NCBI RefSeq assembly: GCF_900113655.1
Contig: NZ_FOQF01000020.1
Location: 1 to 64,000 of the forward strand
DNA from: Pseudobutyrivibrio sp. OR37
GTDB taxonomy: Bacteria > Bacillota > Clostridia > Lachnospirales > Lachnospiraceae
Direction: 5' to 3'
Length of the DNA stretch: 64,000 bases
The notes beneath the pieces are model-generated. The model saw nothing but the letters and a program-made list of their open reading frames with translations. It searched no databases and was not told where the DNA came from. Shown one piece after another: positions 8,031-16,894 of this stretch. The position numbers and the translations under genes are program-made. The stretch's first letter is position 1. Each line of letters opens with the position of its first letter.

Positions 8031-9066
8031 TCAGTCCTTCCTTATAATCCTGTCCTAAAACTTCCTGTGTCTTTTGGAAGTCATATTTCTCATGTAGTCT
8101 GTCATGAACCTTGAGGAACGCCCTCTTTCCATATTTCCTTATATATAATGCCTGAGCCTTTGCTGCATTTGCTCCGTCATTTGATGGAATATAGAACCCT
8201 TTATTGCAATTTTCGAGCTCATCACACTCATAACATCCGTCCAAATCTTTTTCCTTACAGCATTTCACATTCGGACATATTCTGTCCTCCGCACAGGTGG
8301 CAAAAGAGCAGACATTGTACTTCGTTCTGCAGGATCCGCACCACTCTGAAAGGAAACAGTGATTACAGGAAAAGCCACAATAAGCAACAGGATCAACACC
8401 ATTTCGTGCTATCTTGCAGAGTTTATTCTTGATGCGGCGCATGGCTTCGATATGCATGATCCAGTGACGGCTAAATGGCATCTGAATCAGTCCTTTTATA
8501 TCCTTTCCGCACCAGTAATCAATCAGCCAAAAGGCATTCTCATTCTCGCTGACGCATTTACTGCGGATAAGTTTTTCCTTTACATCGTCGCCGAATTTTT
8601 GCTTTAAATCCTTGTATGTCAGATTTCTAAGAATCTGATCCGTAGACTCCTTTACAGCTTTTACATACAGGTATAGCTCTTTGATATTCAGTTTTTCTGA
8701 AAACTCTGCAATCTCGTTTCCCTGAAGTTCATTACCCGTAGTAATAATAGGTGCGCCAATGCGATTATGAAAGTCATGTGTAAAAAGGATTTGACTATCC
8801 CCTGCTATCATCTCATGGGCAACTATATCTTCAATCCTGAAAATATGCCAGATAGAATAGGCAAGGGTTTTACTGTGATATCCATCTGCACCCGCAAAAG
8901 GCATTTTGGCAAAGGCCTCATCTGGGTATCCACTCACAATCTGAGTAATCTGCTCAAACATTTACTCGCGGAAAGCCAAAAGCTTCTGAATAGCATCTTT
9001 AAATGTTGCTTCCTTCGTCAACAATTTCTGTATTTCTTTATTGTTTTCTGACCATGATTTGTCCAT
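7981..9066 (-). pseudogene. DinB-like/DUF3795 fusion protein, interrupted by an in-frame stop
   Basis: The reading frame starts at ATG 9066 (MDKSWSENNKEIQKLLTKEA...LLAFRE) and is cut by TAA at 8962-8964. It then resumes in the same frame as MFEQITQIVSGYPDEAF for 326 codons. The N-terminal ~180 residues form a DinB-like helical bundle with metal-site histidines (WHIFRIEDIVAHEM, HDFHN, HWIMHIEAM). The C-terminus is a Cys-rich DUF3795 zinc-binding region (CGFSCNHCFLSEWCGSC ... CYECDELENC). As I recall, homologues have a serine at the stop, so TCA to TAA is the likely lesion. The last ~11 residues are out-of-frame GNAT sequence. Restart at 8961 lacks a good ribosome site. Confidence 0.65.
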
Positions 9067-9100
9067 AATCTATCTTCTCTCATCGGTTAATTCATCATTA

Positions 9101-9535
9101 TTATTCCATTTTTCTTTCTTTTGCACTGTTGATAAGACCAAGAAGGCCTGCCTCCTTGATGAGAGCTATACCCTTGAATTCATCTCCGAGGACGATCAGA
9201 TTGTCGCCTGTTTTAATATCGAAGAGTTTTCTTGCCTTGGCAGGAATAACAATCTGACCCTTATCTCCCACTTTGACCATTCCAAAGATATGCTTTCCTT
9301 TCGGCGGTATAACACATCCCAGGTTGTCCGAATCATTCTTTTCATATGATATAAGGTCGTCCATGGTTACACCAAAAAGGTCAGCCAGCATCTTACATCT
9401 CTCTATATCCGGCAGCGACTCTCCTGTCTCATATTTTGAAAGCGTCTGTCTTGATACGCCTATCTTCTCCGCAATATCCTCCTGTGACAAGTTATTAAGC
9501 TTTCTCAATTCCATGAGATTATCTGCAAAACTCAT
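9101..9535 (-). CDS. XRE-family regulator with C-terminal AbrB/SpoVT-type domain
   Basis: A 144-residue DNA-binding protein combining an HTH_3/XRE domain (residues ~5-60, LSQEDIAEKIGVSRQTLSKY) and an AbrB swapped-hairpin domain (~85-130, VKVGDKGQIVIPAKARKLFD). The start is ATG 9535, with AAGGAGAAG upstream; its ATGA overlaps the stop of the acyltransferase gene, so translation is coupled. Fusions of this kind are found in clostridia. It probably regulates its own operon. Two DNA-binding modules in one small protein is the notable point. Confidence 0.88.
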   Translation of the reverse strand: MSFADNLMELRKLNNLSQEDIAEKIGVSRQTLSKYETGESLPDIERCKMLADLFGVTMDDLISYEKNDSDNLGCVIPPKGKHIFGMVKVGDKGQIVIPAKARKLFDIKTGDNLIVLGDEFKGIALIKEAGLLGLINSAKERKME

Positions 9536-10608
9536 TCTTTCTTCTCCTTTTTTATTCCCAGAACACACCACCTTATGAAAGGTATGCGGCTTATGATTTC
9601 ATACAGAAGGTATGAACCTGCGAATGCTGCTAATGTAACCAACAGGTATACGATGATGGGTGCAAGGGAAGGAAATAATGTATGCAGATACCATCCGCTG
9701 ACCGCTATCATCAGATAATGGAATACATAGAGCCCCCATGATTTCTGGCACATCCACTTTGAGAAAGCATTCGTGAAATTGCCCCATTTTTTCATGAAGG
9801 CAAGTATACCGAGAGTTCCAAACCATGCGTATACATTGCACATGATTTTATCCAGAACCACGTGATCCGGATATGGCTGACCTTTATATAAAATCACGAA
9901 GGCTATGCAGGATGCGAGAGCAAGGATGCTTAATAGCAGCCAATTTTTGCCAAGTCTATCCATCACGACCTCATGAGACAGTACAAAGTAGCCAATCAAA
10001 AAGCCCAGTCCGTAGATACCGAATCTGTATACCACTATTATCGGTGTGTTAAGTATCTGCGCCGCTCCATATACGGGTATGACAAGAAGTATAAGTATCA
10101 AAAGATTGGCTTTGCCACAGATATTAAAGAATCTGTCCTTTTCAATCCTTCTGAGCAGTACCAGCATTAGGCTAAAGAGCCAGAGCATCTGAACGTACCA
10201 CAGAGGACCTGAGCCGCTGACTGCCATTATCAGGAAAAGAATTGGCCCCGGTACGTTGTTCATGGAATTAAATGCACCAGACATCAGCATGTTGTAATAG
10301 CCAAGAATCCAGCCGAAAACCAGAAGGCCGATTGTTGATGGCACAAGATATTTTCTCGTTCTTACTCTGATGAATTCCTTTTCTGTTCGTTTAATTAGTT
10401 CATAGCGGGCTGACATACCGGATACCACAAACAGAAGTAACATGAACCAAGGATATACAATATATTGATATGTATCCTGGGGCTGATGTTCACTGAAAGG
10501 TCCGATGATGCCATGTTGTGTTACACCGTTGAATATGTAGATTACATGATAGATGACAACCAGCACTACTGTTATCCAACGAATATTATCCAAGTATATC
10601 TTTCTCAT
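9532..10608 (-). CDS. Acyltransferase family 3 membrane protein
   Basis: A 358-residue polytopic protein with about ten transmembrane helices. The first block MRKIYLDNIRWITVVLVVIY with the early histidine (VIYHVIY) is the hallmark of the acyltransferase 3 family (OafA/YrhL/NolX-type), which O-acetylates sugars or other surface molecules. The ATG at 10608 follows AAAGGTGG. The 3' end overlaps the XRE-AbrB gene by 4 nt (ATGA). The acceptor is unknown; some family members in this size class sit in antibiotic or polysaccharide loci. Confidence 0.82.
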   Translation of the reverse strand: MRKIYLDNIRWITVVLVVIYHVIYIFNGVTQHGIIGPFSEHQPQDTYQYIVYPWFMLLLFVVSGMSARYELIKRTEKEFIRVRTRKYLVPSTIGLLVFGWILGYYNMLMSGAFNSMNNVPGPILFLIMAVSGSGPLWYVQMLWLFSLMLVLLRRIEKDRFFNICGKANLLILILLVIPVYGAAQILNTPIIVVYRFGIYGLGFLIGYFVLSHEVVMDRLGKNWLLLSILALASCIAFVILYKGQPYPDHVVLDKIMCNVYAWFGTLGILAFMKKWGNFTNAFSKWMCQKSWGLYVFHYLMIAVSGWYLHTLFPSLAPIIVYLLVTLAAFAGSYLLYEIISRIPFIRWCVLGIKKEKKE

Positions 10609-10652
10609 ATTTATACCACCTTTGTTAAATAATATAACATTTTTCTTAATCA

Positions 10653-10692
10653 TAAAAAAGTAAGCTCCGCCTGTCTACCAAGCGAAGCTTAC
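10653..10692 (-). terminator. Intrinsic terminator upstream of the acyltransferase operon
   Basis: On the minus strand, an 11-bp stem (10692-10682 with 10670-10660, one G-U) is followed by a run of U. It stops transcription arriving from the MATE side just before the acyltransferase gene. Confidence 0.75.
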
Positions 10693-10778
10693 ACATTTTG
10701 CTTTTTTTGTTAAATTTGGTTGCGAAAGCATTATTACATAATGTGTTTGCTGTCGCGCTATAAAACAAACACAAATAA

Positions 10779-10814
10779 AAAACTCCCATGGATGCAAGCA
10801 TCCAGGGAGTTTTG
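10779..10814. terminator. Terminator downstream of the MATE gene
   Basis: The stem AACTCCC-TGGATG / CATCCA-GGGAGTT has one bulged base and a CAAG loop, with A/T runs on both sides, so it can act in both directions. It lies about 145 nt past the MATE stop codon. The 10693-10775 stretch between this and the next terminator holds no gene that I can support. Confidence 0.8.
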
Positions 10815-10956
10815 ATTGCATTTCTTTTGCACCGCTTGTAGTTCGCGCAGATTACCTCTTTGAGAACTATTAATGAACTGAAAGTTCCGTATTTTAGGCA
10901 TTTCTCCTTCAAGTTGCTGTTTACCTGCTGCGTACGGTAGAAAGTTCAGTGCTACT

Positions 10957-12306
10957 TTATGCTATTGCTTTAGTTCTTTTGCCAATTAAACAATAGTATG
11001 TCACCATGAGCATCAGAAAAGCGCCTATCCATGCAGATACTTCAGAAATGGCAATTCCCTTAAATCCGTTCCTTCCTACCAAAAAGCCAAAGATCAGTCT
11101 CATAATGACTTCGAGCCCGCCTGAGAGCATTGGTATAAAGGTATTGCCCAACCCCTGAACAGAGTATCTGTATACAAAAAGCCAGCCCAGGGCAAAAAAG
11201 CTTATTCCCATGATCGGCATGAAATCGGTACAATAACCGATTATCATGTTGTCAGTCAACAGCATCCTTGCCAGGCTTCTGGGCACAAATATCATAAGGA
11301 GCGATATAGGCACATTCACAAGTGTAGAGAGCATCAGACCCTGTCTTACTCCTGTGCGTATCCTGTCATATTTGTCAGCGCCCTTATTTTGCCCCACAAA
11401 TGTCATCATGGAAAGACCTACGGACATTCCGAACTGCTCAAAGAGTGATGCAAATTTCATGCAGGCTGAATAGGCTGCCACATATGCGCTTCCCATAAGA
11501 TTTACGAAGTACTGCAATACCATGGCCCCTGCAGCTGTGACCGAATTCATAAGTGCCACAGGAAGTCCTATTTTCATCAGTTCAACCAATATATTCTTTT
11601 CATCTGCTATTTCTGACGTGTCTTTTCCCAGACTCATAAAATCGATGGTTCTAAGCTTTTTAAGGCACAAAAGGTATGATACAAACTGAGAGACCACTGT
11701 TGCCACTGCTGCTCCGACAACTCCTGTGCCAAAGGCCATTATGAAAATAATATCAAGCATGATGTTCACGAGTGATGAGCAGATCATAGCAGTGAGGGGC
11801 GTTCTGGAATCTCCCATTGACTGGAGAATTGTAATCTCAAGGTTATTAATAACCGTCACTACAATTCCCAATAAGATCACAGCAAAATATCTATACGAAT
11901 CGTCAAAGATATCTTCAGGAGTGTTCAAGAACGTCAGCATCTTATTGAGCAAAGAAACGCATACAACAGTAAAGGCTATTCCAAACGTGATACTGAGCTT
12001 CTTGGCTGCTCTGATGTATGCATTCAGCATAGCCATATCGTTTTTTCCAAAGCTCTGGGCAAAGGTTATGCCAAATCCTCTGGTCATCCCCACAACAAAT
12101 CCAAGTATAAGGAAGTTAAGTGTCCCGGTTGCCCCAACAGCAGCCAGCGCCTGATCCGAGATTCCCTTGCCAACTATAATGCTATCCACAAGACTATATA
12201 GTTGTTGGAAAAGGTTTCCCCATAATAAGGGCAAAAAGAACAGTATGATCTGTTTCATACTGTTTCCTGAGGTCATATTTTGTGTGGTCTGTTCTGTATT
12301 TGTCAT
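10957..12306 (-). CDS. MATE-family multidrug/Na+ antiporter-type exporter
   Basis: A 449-residue inner-membrane protein with about 12 transmembrane helices and the MATE signature in the first helices (FFLPLLWGNLFQQLYSLVDS, IIVGKGISDQALAAVGATG). The two halves resemble each other (second half: GLPVALMNSVTAAGAMVLQY). It belongs to the DinF-like branch common in clostridia. The substrate cannot be predicted. Its start ATG overlaps the stop (ATGA) of an esterase remnant, and the ribosome site is weak, which suggests its original upstream region was replaced. Confidence 0.88.
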   Translation of the reverse strand: MTNTEQTTQNMTSGNSMKQIILFFLPLLWGNLFQQLYSLVDSIIVGKGISDQALAAVGATGTLNFLILGFVVGMTRGFGITFAQSFGKNDMAMLNAYIRAAKKLSITFGIAFTVVCVSLLNKMLTFLNTPEDIFDDSYRYFAVILLGIVVTVINNLEITILQSMGDSRTPLTAMICSSLVNIMLDIIFIMAFGTGVVGAAVATVVSQFVSYLLCLKKLRTIDFMSLGKDTSEIADEKNILVELMKIGLPVALMNSVTAAGAMVLQYFVNLMGSAYVAAYSACMKFASLFEQFGMSVGLSMMTFVGQNKGADKYDRIRTGVRQGLMLSTLVNVPISLLMIFVPRSLARMLLTDNMIIGYCTDFMPIMGISFFALGWLFVYRYSVQGLGNTFIPMLSGGLEVIMRLIFGFLVGRNGFKGIAISEVSAWIGAFLMLMVTYYCLIGKRTKAIA

Positions 12307-12476
12307 GGCCGCTCTCTTTGGTCTTTCAAATGATTTCCGGGATTCATTTCAAACGTAGTTTCTATGCCCTTATTCTTGTATTGATTATAAACTTTTCCGG
12401 TCTTATCTTCAACTGTGCTAAGAAGCGTGTTGCGAGTGCGTGCCTCTCTATCGCCAAGGGAAAAATATATTGTTTT
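12303..12476 (-). pseudogene. C-terminal remnant of an alpha/beta-hydrolase (esterase) gene
   Basis: On the minus strand a frame reads YFSLGDREARTRNTLLSTVE..., then GIETTFEMNPGNHLKD, ending RERP and TGA. This is the C-terminal part of the esterase family that ends with a FSLGD...NPGNHFKD motif, the His being catalytic. The rest of the gene is absent upstream: only about 200 bp of non-coding sequence lies between it and rpsI. The terminal TGA overlaps the MATE ATG. Confidence 0.55.
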
Positions 12477-12586
12477 TCACAAATATGTATTTACAGCAAC
12501 CAATTTATTGCTATTTAGTTTTATCCTCTATACAACCCCATTGAAAATCCCATAGAATCAATGTTTCTCTATTATTAAACATAAAA

Positions 12587-12610
12587 AGAGCCATCCAATC
12601 GGATGACTCT
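12587..12610 (-). terminator. Terminator after rpsI
   Basis: A 10-bp stem (one G-U) with an AATC loop, followed on the minus strand by U-rich sequence, lies about 38 nt past the rpsI stop codon. Confidence 0.85.
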
Positions 12611-12647
12611 CTTGTATAATGCTTTGTAATCTCGTATAGAGAAACGA

Positions 12648-13046
12648 TTATCTCTTTGAGAACTGAGGTGCGCGACGTGCAGCCTTTAAACCGTACTTCT
12701 TACGCTCCTTCATACGAGGATCTCTTGTAAGGAATCCTGCAGCCTTAAGTGTAGGTCTGTACTCAGCATCTACCTCAAGGAGTGCACGTGAAATACCGTG
12801 TCTGATAGCACCAGCCTGGCCAGTGTATCCGCCACCCTTAACGTTAACGATAACGTCAAACTTCTCTACAGTACCTGTAGCTACAAGTGGCTGACGAACA
12901 ACTACCTTTAATGTCTCAAGACCAAGGTACTCGTCGATATCTCTCTTATTTATTGTAATCTTACCTGTGCCAGGTACAAGATATACTCTAGCAACTGAAG
13001 ACTTTCTTCTACCAGTTCCATAATACTTTGTTGTATTCTTAGCCAT
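12648..13046 (-). CDS. rpsI: 30S ribosomal protein S9
   Basis: A 132-residue S9, near the usual 130. It has [20 protein letters not shown] at the N-terminus, [19 protein letters not shown] in the middle and the conserved basic C-terminal tail [14 protein letters not shown] that reaches the tRNA in the P site. AGGAGG precedes the ATG. It follows rplM after 13 nt, forming the universal rplM-rpsI operon. Confidence 0.98.
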   Translation of the reverse strand: MAKNTTKYYGTGRRKSSVARVYLVPGTGKITINKRDIDEYLGLETLKVVVRQPLVATGTVEKFDVIVNVKGGGYTGQAGAIRHGISRALLEVDAEYRPTLKAAGFLTRDPRMKERKKYGLKAARRAPQFSKR

Positions 13047-13059
13047 GATCTACCTCCTA

Positions 13060-13488
13060 TTAAAATGTAAGCACTTCTGGCTTCTGTGCCTGCTGCTTGT
13101 GATCTGGTCCAGCGTAAACGAAAAGCTTTGTGTACATCTGACGACCAAGTGGTCCCTTTGGAAGCATGCCCTTAACAGCGTGCTCGATAACTCTCTCAGG
13201 ATGTGTGTTAAGCATTTCCTTAAGAGTTGTCTCCTTCATACCACCAACGTAATCTGAGTGATGGTAGTAAACCTTCTGATCAAGCTTCTTACCTGTAACC
13301 TTAATCTTCTCTGCATTAACTACGATAACATAGTCACCACAATCAGCGTGTGGAGTGAAGACTGGCTTATTCTTACCTCTTAAAACCTTTGCAACTTCTG
13401 CACAAAGACGACCAAGTGTCTGTCCTTCTGCATCAACTACATACCATTTTCTCTCAAGCTGAGATGGGTTTGGCATATAAGTATTCAT
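13060..13488 (-). CDS. rplM: 50S ribosomal protein L13
   Basis: A 142-residue L13. Diagnostic segments are [40 protein letters not shown] and [20 protein letters not shown]. It is the first gene of rplM-rpsI, with AAGGAGGAA before the ATG. A promoter (13620-13648) and a structured leader precede it. In many Firmicutes truA lies directly upstream; here a GH43 gene separates them. Confidence 0.98.
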   Translation of the reverse strand: MNTYMPNPSQLERKWYVVDAEGQTLGRLCAEVAKVLRGKNKPVFTPHADCGDYVIVVNAEKIKVTGKKLDQKVYYHHSDYVGGMKETTLKEMLNTHPERVIEHAVKGMLPKGPLGRQMYTKLFVYAGPDHKQQAQKPEVLTF

Positions 13489-13613
13489 GAGAATTCCTCC
13501 TTAAATAAATCTGTAAAAAAGCTTCCTGCCGGTGATGTCCGGGCACCCACAAGAAATGTTATAGTAAAACCTGTCTCCGGGCTAATGGACACAAGTCTCC
13601 TTACTACATCAAC
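13489..13613 (-). promoter_or_regulatory. Structured 5' leader of rplM-rpsI (candidate L13 leader)
   Basis: Between the predicted transcription start and the rplM ATG lies about 125 nt of GC-rich, foldable RNA. It includes TGTCC...GGAGACA, the pair TGTCC/GGACA, and a stem TGCC-GG/CC-GGCA followed a few bases later by UUUUUU, which resembles an attenuator. Autoregulatory L13 leaders are known in Firmicutes; I cannot confirm that this matches that class. Confidence 0.4.
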
Positions 13614-13619
13614 CGTTAC

Positions 13620-13648
13620 ATTGTACTATAGGAATCATATTACGTCAA
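13620..13648 (-). promoter_or_regulatory. Sigma-A promoter of rplM-rpsI
   Basis: On the minus strand TTGACG and TACAAT are separated by exactly 17 nt. Confidence 0.75.
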
Positions 13649-13724
13649 CACAAAAATTGTATTTTGGAGTAACAAAAAATACCCTTGGTGCACAAAGTAA
13701 CCAAGGATATTTTAACATCATTTA

Positions 13725-15947
13725 CTATTCAATTTCAATGGAAATATTATCAACTGAGCCAACTCCATTAAAGCCGAACTCTACACTTCCACCATTTCCA
13801 ATAGATGTGTTCCAGTCTACTGGTGTAATAACATAATAGTCGCCAGATTCCTTAAGATTTACATTCCAGATTGAATCAATCTTTGCTTGGCTTTTTTTGA
13901 TTTTTGCAGTCCATCCGTTTACCTGATGGCCTGTAGAATTAGAAACCTTTACAGATGCTGTATAGCCTGAGCCCCAGCTGTTTACTGTAGCAGTTGCCTC
14001 AAGCCCCTTTGTGCTTACAGATGGTGTAGGTGTTGGAGCTGGTGTTGGCTGAACTGAAGGAACATCTGTCTGTGTGCCAGAAGCTGGTCCCTGGCATGGT
14101 TCAAATATCCACTCCTGATTTGGATTACCATAGTATAGCCACTGGCATACATTAGTACCATCAGTCTTTTTATGTTCATAAACATCTATATATTTAGTAG
14201 CTGAGGAAACCTTTGTGCCGATGGTATAAACACCAGATTTTTTTGTATTCTTAACTACAAATTTTTGAGCATCTCCTGAATATCCATGGTAAATACCGAT
14301 ATTTGCACCATCCACATTTTCTGCATTGGCCACATCAAGCATAAAGTTTCCAAGGCCAGACTTTAATGTGATATATCCGTCAGATGTGTTTTCAACATAC
14401 CACTTCTGTCCATCAGCGCCTGTTCCCTTGAAGATGCATACGTTTGTACCGGCTTCTGCCTTGTCGCCCTCAACAGCCAGATATCTCTGAGAATTTGTAT
14501 TCTTCAAATAATACCAGCCATTATCAATGTGAGCGGTGCTGTTGTTATTAACATTCTCTGTGCTAGGCGCAGGTGGTGGAGTAGGTGTTTCTTCTACAGG
14601 GAAGAACTGCCAATTGTTAAAGTTCATCAACGAACCACCGTTGCCCTTAAATGCAAAATACAAATCGTGGCGTCCGCTGACATTATTTACATCACAGTAT
14701 TCTGTAACATATTTCTGCCAGTTGCCTGTGTTAGGAACCTTGATTGTACCTACAATTCTTCCTGTAAGTGAATCAAGGTGAAGCTCAATTGTTCCGCCGC
14801 CTACTGGTGATGCAACTCTCGCTGCAAATGCCTTAGCGCCCTTGCCAAAATCAACGTTTCTTACTTTAATCCAATCATTGTTTTCGATGAAGGCTACATT
14901 CTGCGTACCCTCCCCACAAGCCTCTGTCTTAACACCGCTTGAGAAGCAGATTGTTTCAGCCTCTACCCTTGTGTATGGGTTAAGAGTTGCTATTGGATTT
15001 GGTCCAGATGTAGACATCTTAATGGTTGGGAAGCTTCCATCTGGATTGTACTTGAACTCCTCCACTGCTACTGAACGAGCAAATCCGCTACCACCTGGAA
15101 GCGCTCCATTGTGATAGAAGAAATATGAGTGTCCCTTAAAATCTACAACACCACAGTGATTTGTGAAGCTTCTACCTTCTGTTGGCATGATTACGCCTCT
15201 GTAGGTCCATGGACCAGTTGGTGATGTACTTGTAGAATATGCGATGTGTTCTGGAATACCATTACCAGAGAAAAGCATGTAATAAAGGTTACCTCTCTTG
15301 TAGAACCATGGTCCCTCCTCGTATGCACTGGCACGTCCTGGGTATGGTCCAAAGCTTTGAGTTGTTGTGTTGACCTTGTTGATTCCACCTGAATATGAAA
15401 TCATGTTTGGATTAAGTTTTACGTAGCATAAATTTGGATTTCCAAAATAGAGATATGCCTGTCCGTTTGAATCCACATAAACTGTTGGGTCGATGAAGCC
15501 ATAACCCTGGCAAAGTGGATGTCCTATTGCATCCTTGAATGGGCCTGTTGGACTATCGGATACAGCCACTCCGATAGAATTGCCACCCTGTTTTGCAATG
15601 ACAGGAACATAATAATAGAATTTGCCGCCTCGTTCTACGACTTGGCCAGCCCAGGCATCAGACTTTGCCCAGCTGAAGGTGTTAAGTGAACAAACAGTTC
15701 CATGGTCTGTCCAGTTAACCATGTCCTTTGTTGAGTAGCAGTGCCAGTCTCTCATGTCGTAGTACTTGGCTCCGTCCTCATCATGTCCGGTGTACACATA
15801 CAGCGTGTCCTTGTACACCATTGGTGCGGGATCTGTGGAATAGATTGTTTGCACAATCGGATTATCAGCCTTTGCCACAGATGGATTAGCCCCAGCAAGA
15901 ATAATTGCTGCGGCCATCAACCCTACTATCCCCCTCATTTTTTTCAT
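13725..15947 (-). CDS. Secreted GH43 glycosidase with CBM6, ricin-type (CBM13) and CBM2-like modules
   Basis: A 740-residue secreted enzyme. The signal peptide is 1-28. The GH43 five-bladed propeller covers ~30-325 with catalytic Asp39 (TDPAP), Asp153 (FIDPT) and Glu211 (YEEGP). A CBM6-like domain (~330-450) begins YTRVEAETICFSSGVKTEAC. A beta-trefoil CBM13 (~475-620) has QKW/QKF/QEW repeats. After a Pro/Thr linker comes a C-terminal CBM2-like domain (~645-740, TVNSWGSGYTASVKVSNSTG). It probably releases arabinose or xylose from arabinoxylan while bound to plant cell wall. There is no sorting motif or anchor. It lies inside the truA-rplM block and has its own extended -10 promoter (TGGTATAAT, around 16001-16010). 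Confidence 0.9.
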   Translation of the reverse strand: MKKMRGIVGLMAAAIILAGANPSVAKADNPIVQTIYSTDPAPMVYKDTLYVYTGHDEDGAKYYDMRDWHCYSTKDMVNWTDHGTVCSLNTFSWAKSDAWAGQVVERGGKFYYYVPVIAKQGGNSIGVAVSDSPTGPFKDAIGHPLCQGYGFIDPTVYVDSNGQAYLYFGNPNLCYVKLNPNMISYSGGINKVNTTTQSFGPYPGRASAYEEGPWFYKRGNLYYMLFSGNGIPEHIAYSTSTSPTGPWTYRGVIMPTEGRSFTNHCGVVDFKGHSYFFYHNGALPGGSGFARSVAVEEFKYNPDGSFPTIKMSTSGPNPIATLNPYTRVEAETICFSSGVKTEACGEGTQNVAFIENNDWIKVRNVDFGKGAKAFAARVASPVGGGTIELHLDSLTGRIVGTIKVPNTGNWQKYVTEYCDVNNVSGRHDLYFAFKGNGGSLMNFNNWQFFPVEETPTPPPAPSTENVNNNSTAHIDNGWYYLKNTNSQRYLAVEGDKAEAGTNVCIFKGTGADGQKWYVENTSDGYITLKSGLGNFMLDVANAENVDGANIGIYHGYSGDAQKFVVKNTKKSGVYTIGTKVSSATKYIDVYEHKKTDGTNVCQWLYYGNPNQEWIFEPCQGPASGTQTDVPSVQPTPAPTPTPSVSTKGLEATATVNSWGSGYTASVKVSNSTGHQVNGWTAKIKKSQAKIDSIWNVNLKESGDYYVITPVDWNTSIGNGGSVEFGFNGVGSVDNISIEIE

Positions 15948-16057
15948 TTCTTTTCTCCCTTTCTCTCCCCTTATTTTTATTCATAACTCTCCTAACGCCA
16001 ATTATACCATAATAATATTATTATGTGGTTCTATATAAAATATTTCTAAAAATAAAA

Positions 16058-16080
16058 GAGCTTCCAGTAGTTGGAAGCTC
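16058..16080 (-). terminator. Terminator after truA
   Basis: Perfect 9-bp stem GAGCTTCCA/TGGAAGCTC with a 5-nt loop, followed on the minus strand by UUUUAUUUUU. It separates the ecf-truA operon from the GH43 gene. Confidence 0.85.
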
Positions 16081-16110
16081 CATAACATATAATTGTTCCA
16101 GGAATATAAC

Positions 16111-16154
16111 ACCTCATCCGCCCCTTCGGGGCACCTTCTCCTCAAGGAGAAGGC
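16111..16154 (-). repeat. Palindromic intergenic repeat, copy 1
   Basis: A two-hairpin element: GCCCC-TTCG-GGGGC and CCTTCTCC/GGAGAAGG, ending in CCTCATCC. It sits 1 nt past the truA stop codon. It belongs to the family also found at 20057, 35006, 35070, 55389, 59037 and 59809. Confidence 0.85.
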
Positions 16155-16155
16155 T

Positions 16156-16893
16156 TTATTCTTCGTATTCAATTCCTATCATGGTAAGGCCGTGAGCTGG
16201 GGCTGTTGGGCCGGCAAGCTCACGGTTGCGACCACGGAAAATTTCAAGCATATACATTGGTTCCATTTCACCGGCACCTACTTTGATAAGAGTACCTGCA
16301 ATGATTCGAACCATATTGTAAAGGAATCCATCTCCTGTAAGGCGGATGTGGATTACGTCATCCTCCTTGTATACTTTTGCAGTGTAGATGGTACGAACAC
16401 GGGATTTTACCTGTGCCTTTACAGATGAAAATGAAGTGAAGTCATGCTGACCTATAAGATAGGCCGCTGCTTCATTCATCTTATCTACATCTAAATCGTA
16501 ATAGTAATGGAATGTATCCTTGCGCTTGGTTGGGTCTGGCATCTTGCGGTTTAAAATCTTGTATTCGTATGTCTTGCGGCAAGCTGCATATCTAGGATGG
16601 AAATCATCCTCAACCTGGCATGAATACTGAACTACAATATCGTCTGGAAGGCGCTGATTAAGTGCAAAGCTGATTTTATCGGCAGGCATTCTGGAATTAG
16701 TATCAAAAACTGCTACATTGCCAAGCGAATGCACGCCTGCATCTGTACGGCTTGCGCCCATAATAGATATAGGCTCCTGCAAAAGATCTGTAAGAGCCTC
16801 GTTTAATTTCTGTTCTATTGTCACTCCGTTTGGCTGAATCTGCCAGCCGCTATAGTTTGACCCATCGTAGGCCACTACTATCATTACTCTCAT
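16156..16893 (-). CDS. truA: tRNA pseudouridine(38-40) synthase TruA
   Basis: A 245-residue TruA converting U38-U40 of the tRNA anticodon stem-loop. The catalytic Asp51 is in the family motif ASRTDAGVHSLGNVAVFDTN; KTYEYKI and FLYNMVRIIAGTLI are also diagnostic. It lies 1 nt after ecfT, consistent with the conserved ecfA-ecfA-ecfT-truA operon. Confidence 0.97.
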   Translation of the reverse strand: MRVMIVVAYDGSNYSGWQIQPNGVTIEQKLNEALTDLLQEPISIMGASRTDAGVHSLGNVAVFDTNSRMPADKISFALNQRLPDDIVVQYSCQVEDDFHPRYAACRKTYEYKILNRKMPDPTKRKDTFHYYYDLDVDKMNEAAAYLIGQHDFTSFSSVKAQVKSRVRTIYTAKVYKEDDVIHIRLTGDGFLYNMVRIIAGTLIKVGAGEMEPMYMLEIFRGRNRELAGPTAPAHGLTMIGIEYEE

Positions 16894-16894
16894 A

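Noticed and set aside
10646-10912. 88-codon open frame on the minus strand
   Set aside because: It contains two intrinsic terminators (10653-10692 and 10779-10814), has no ribosome site, and its composition does not look like protein.
13725-15947. Ricin-like toxin, because of the QxW trefoil
   Set aside because: The trefoil is a carbohydrate-binding module attached to a GH43 glycosidase.
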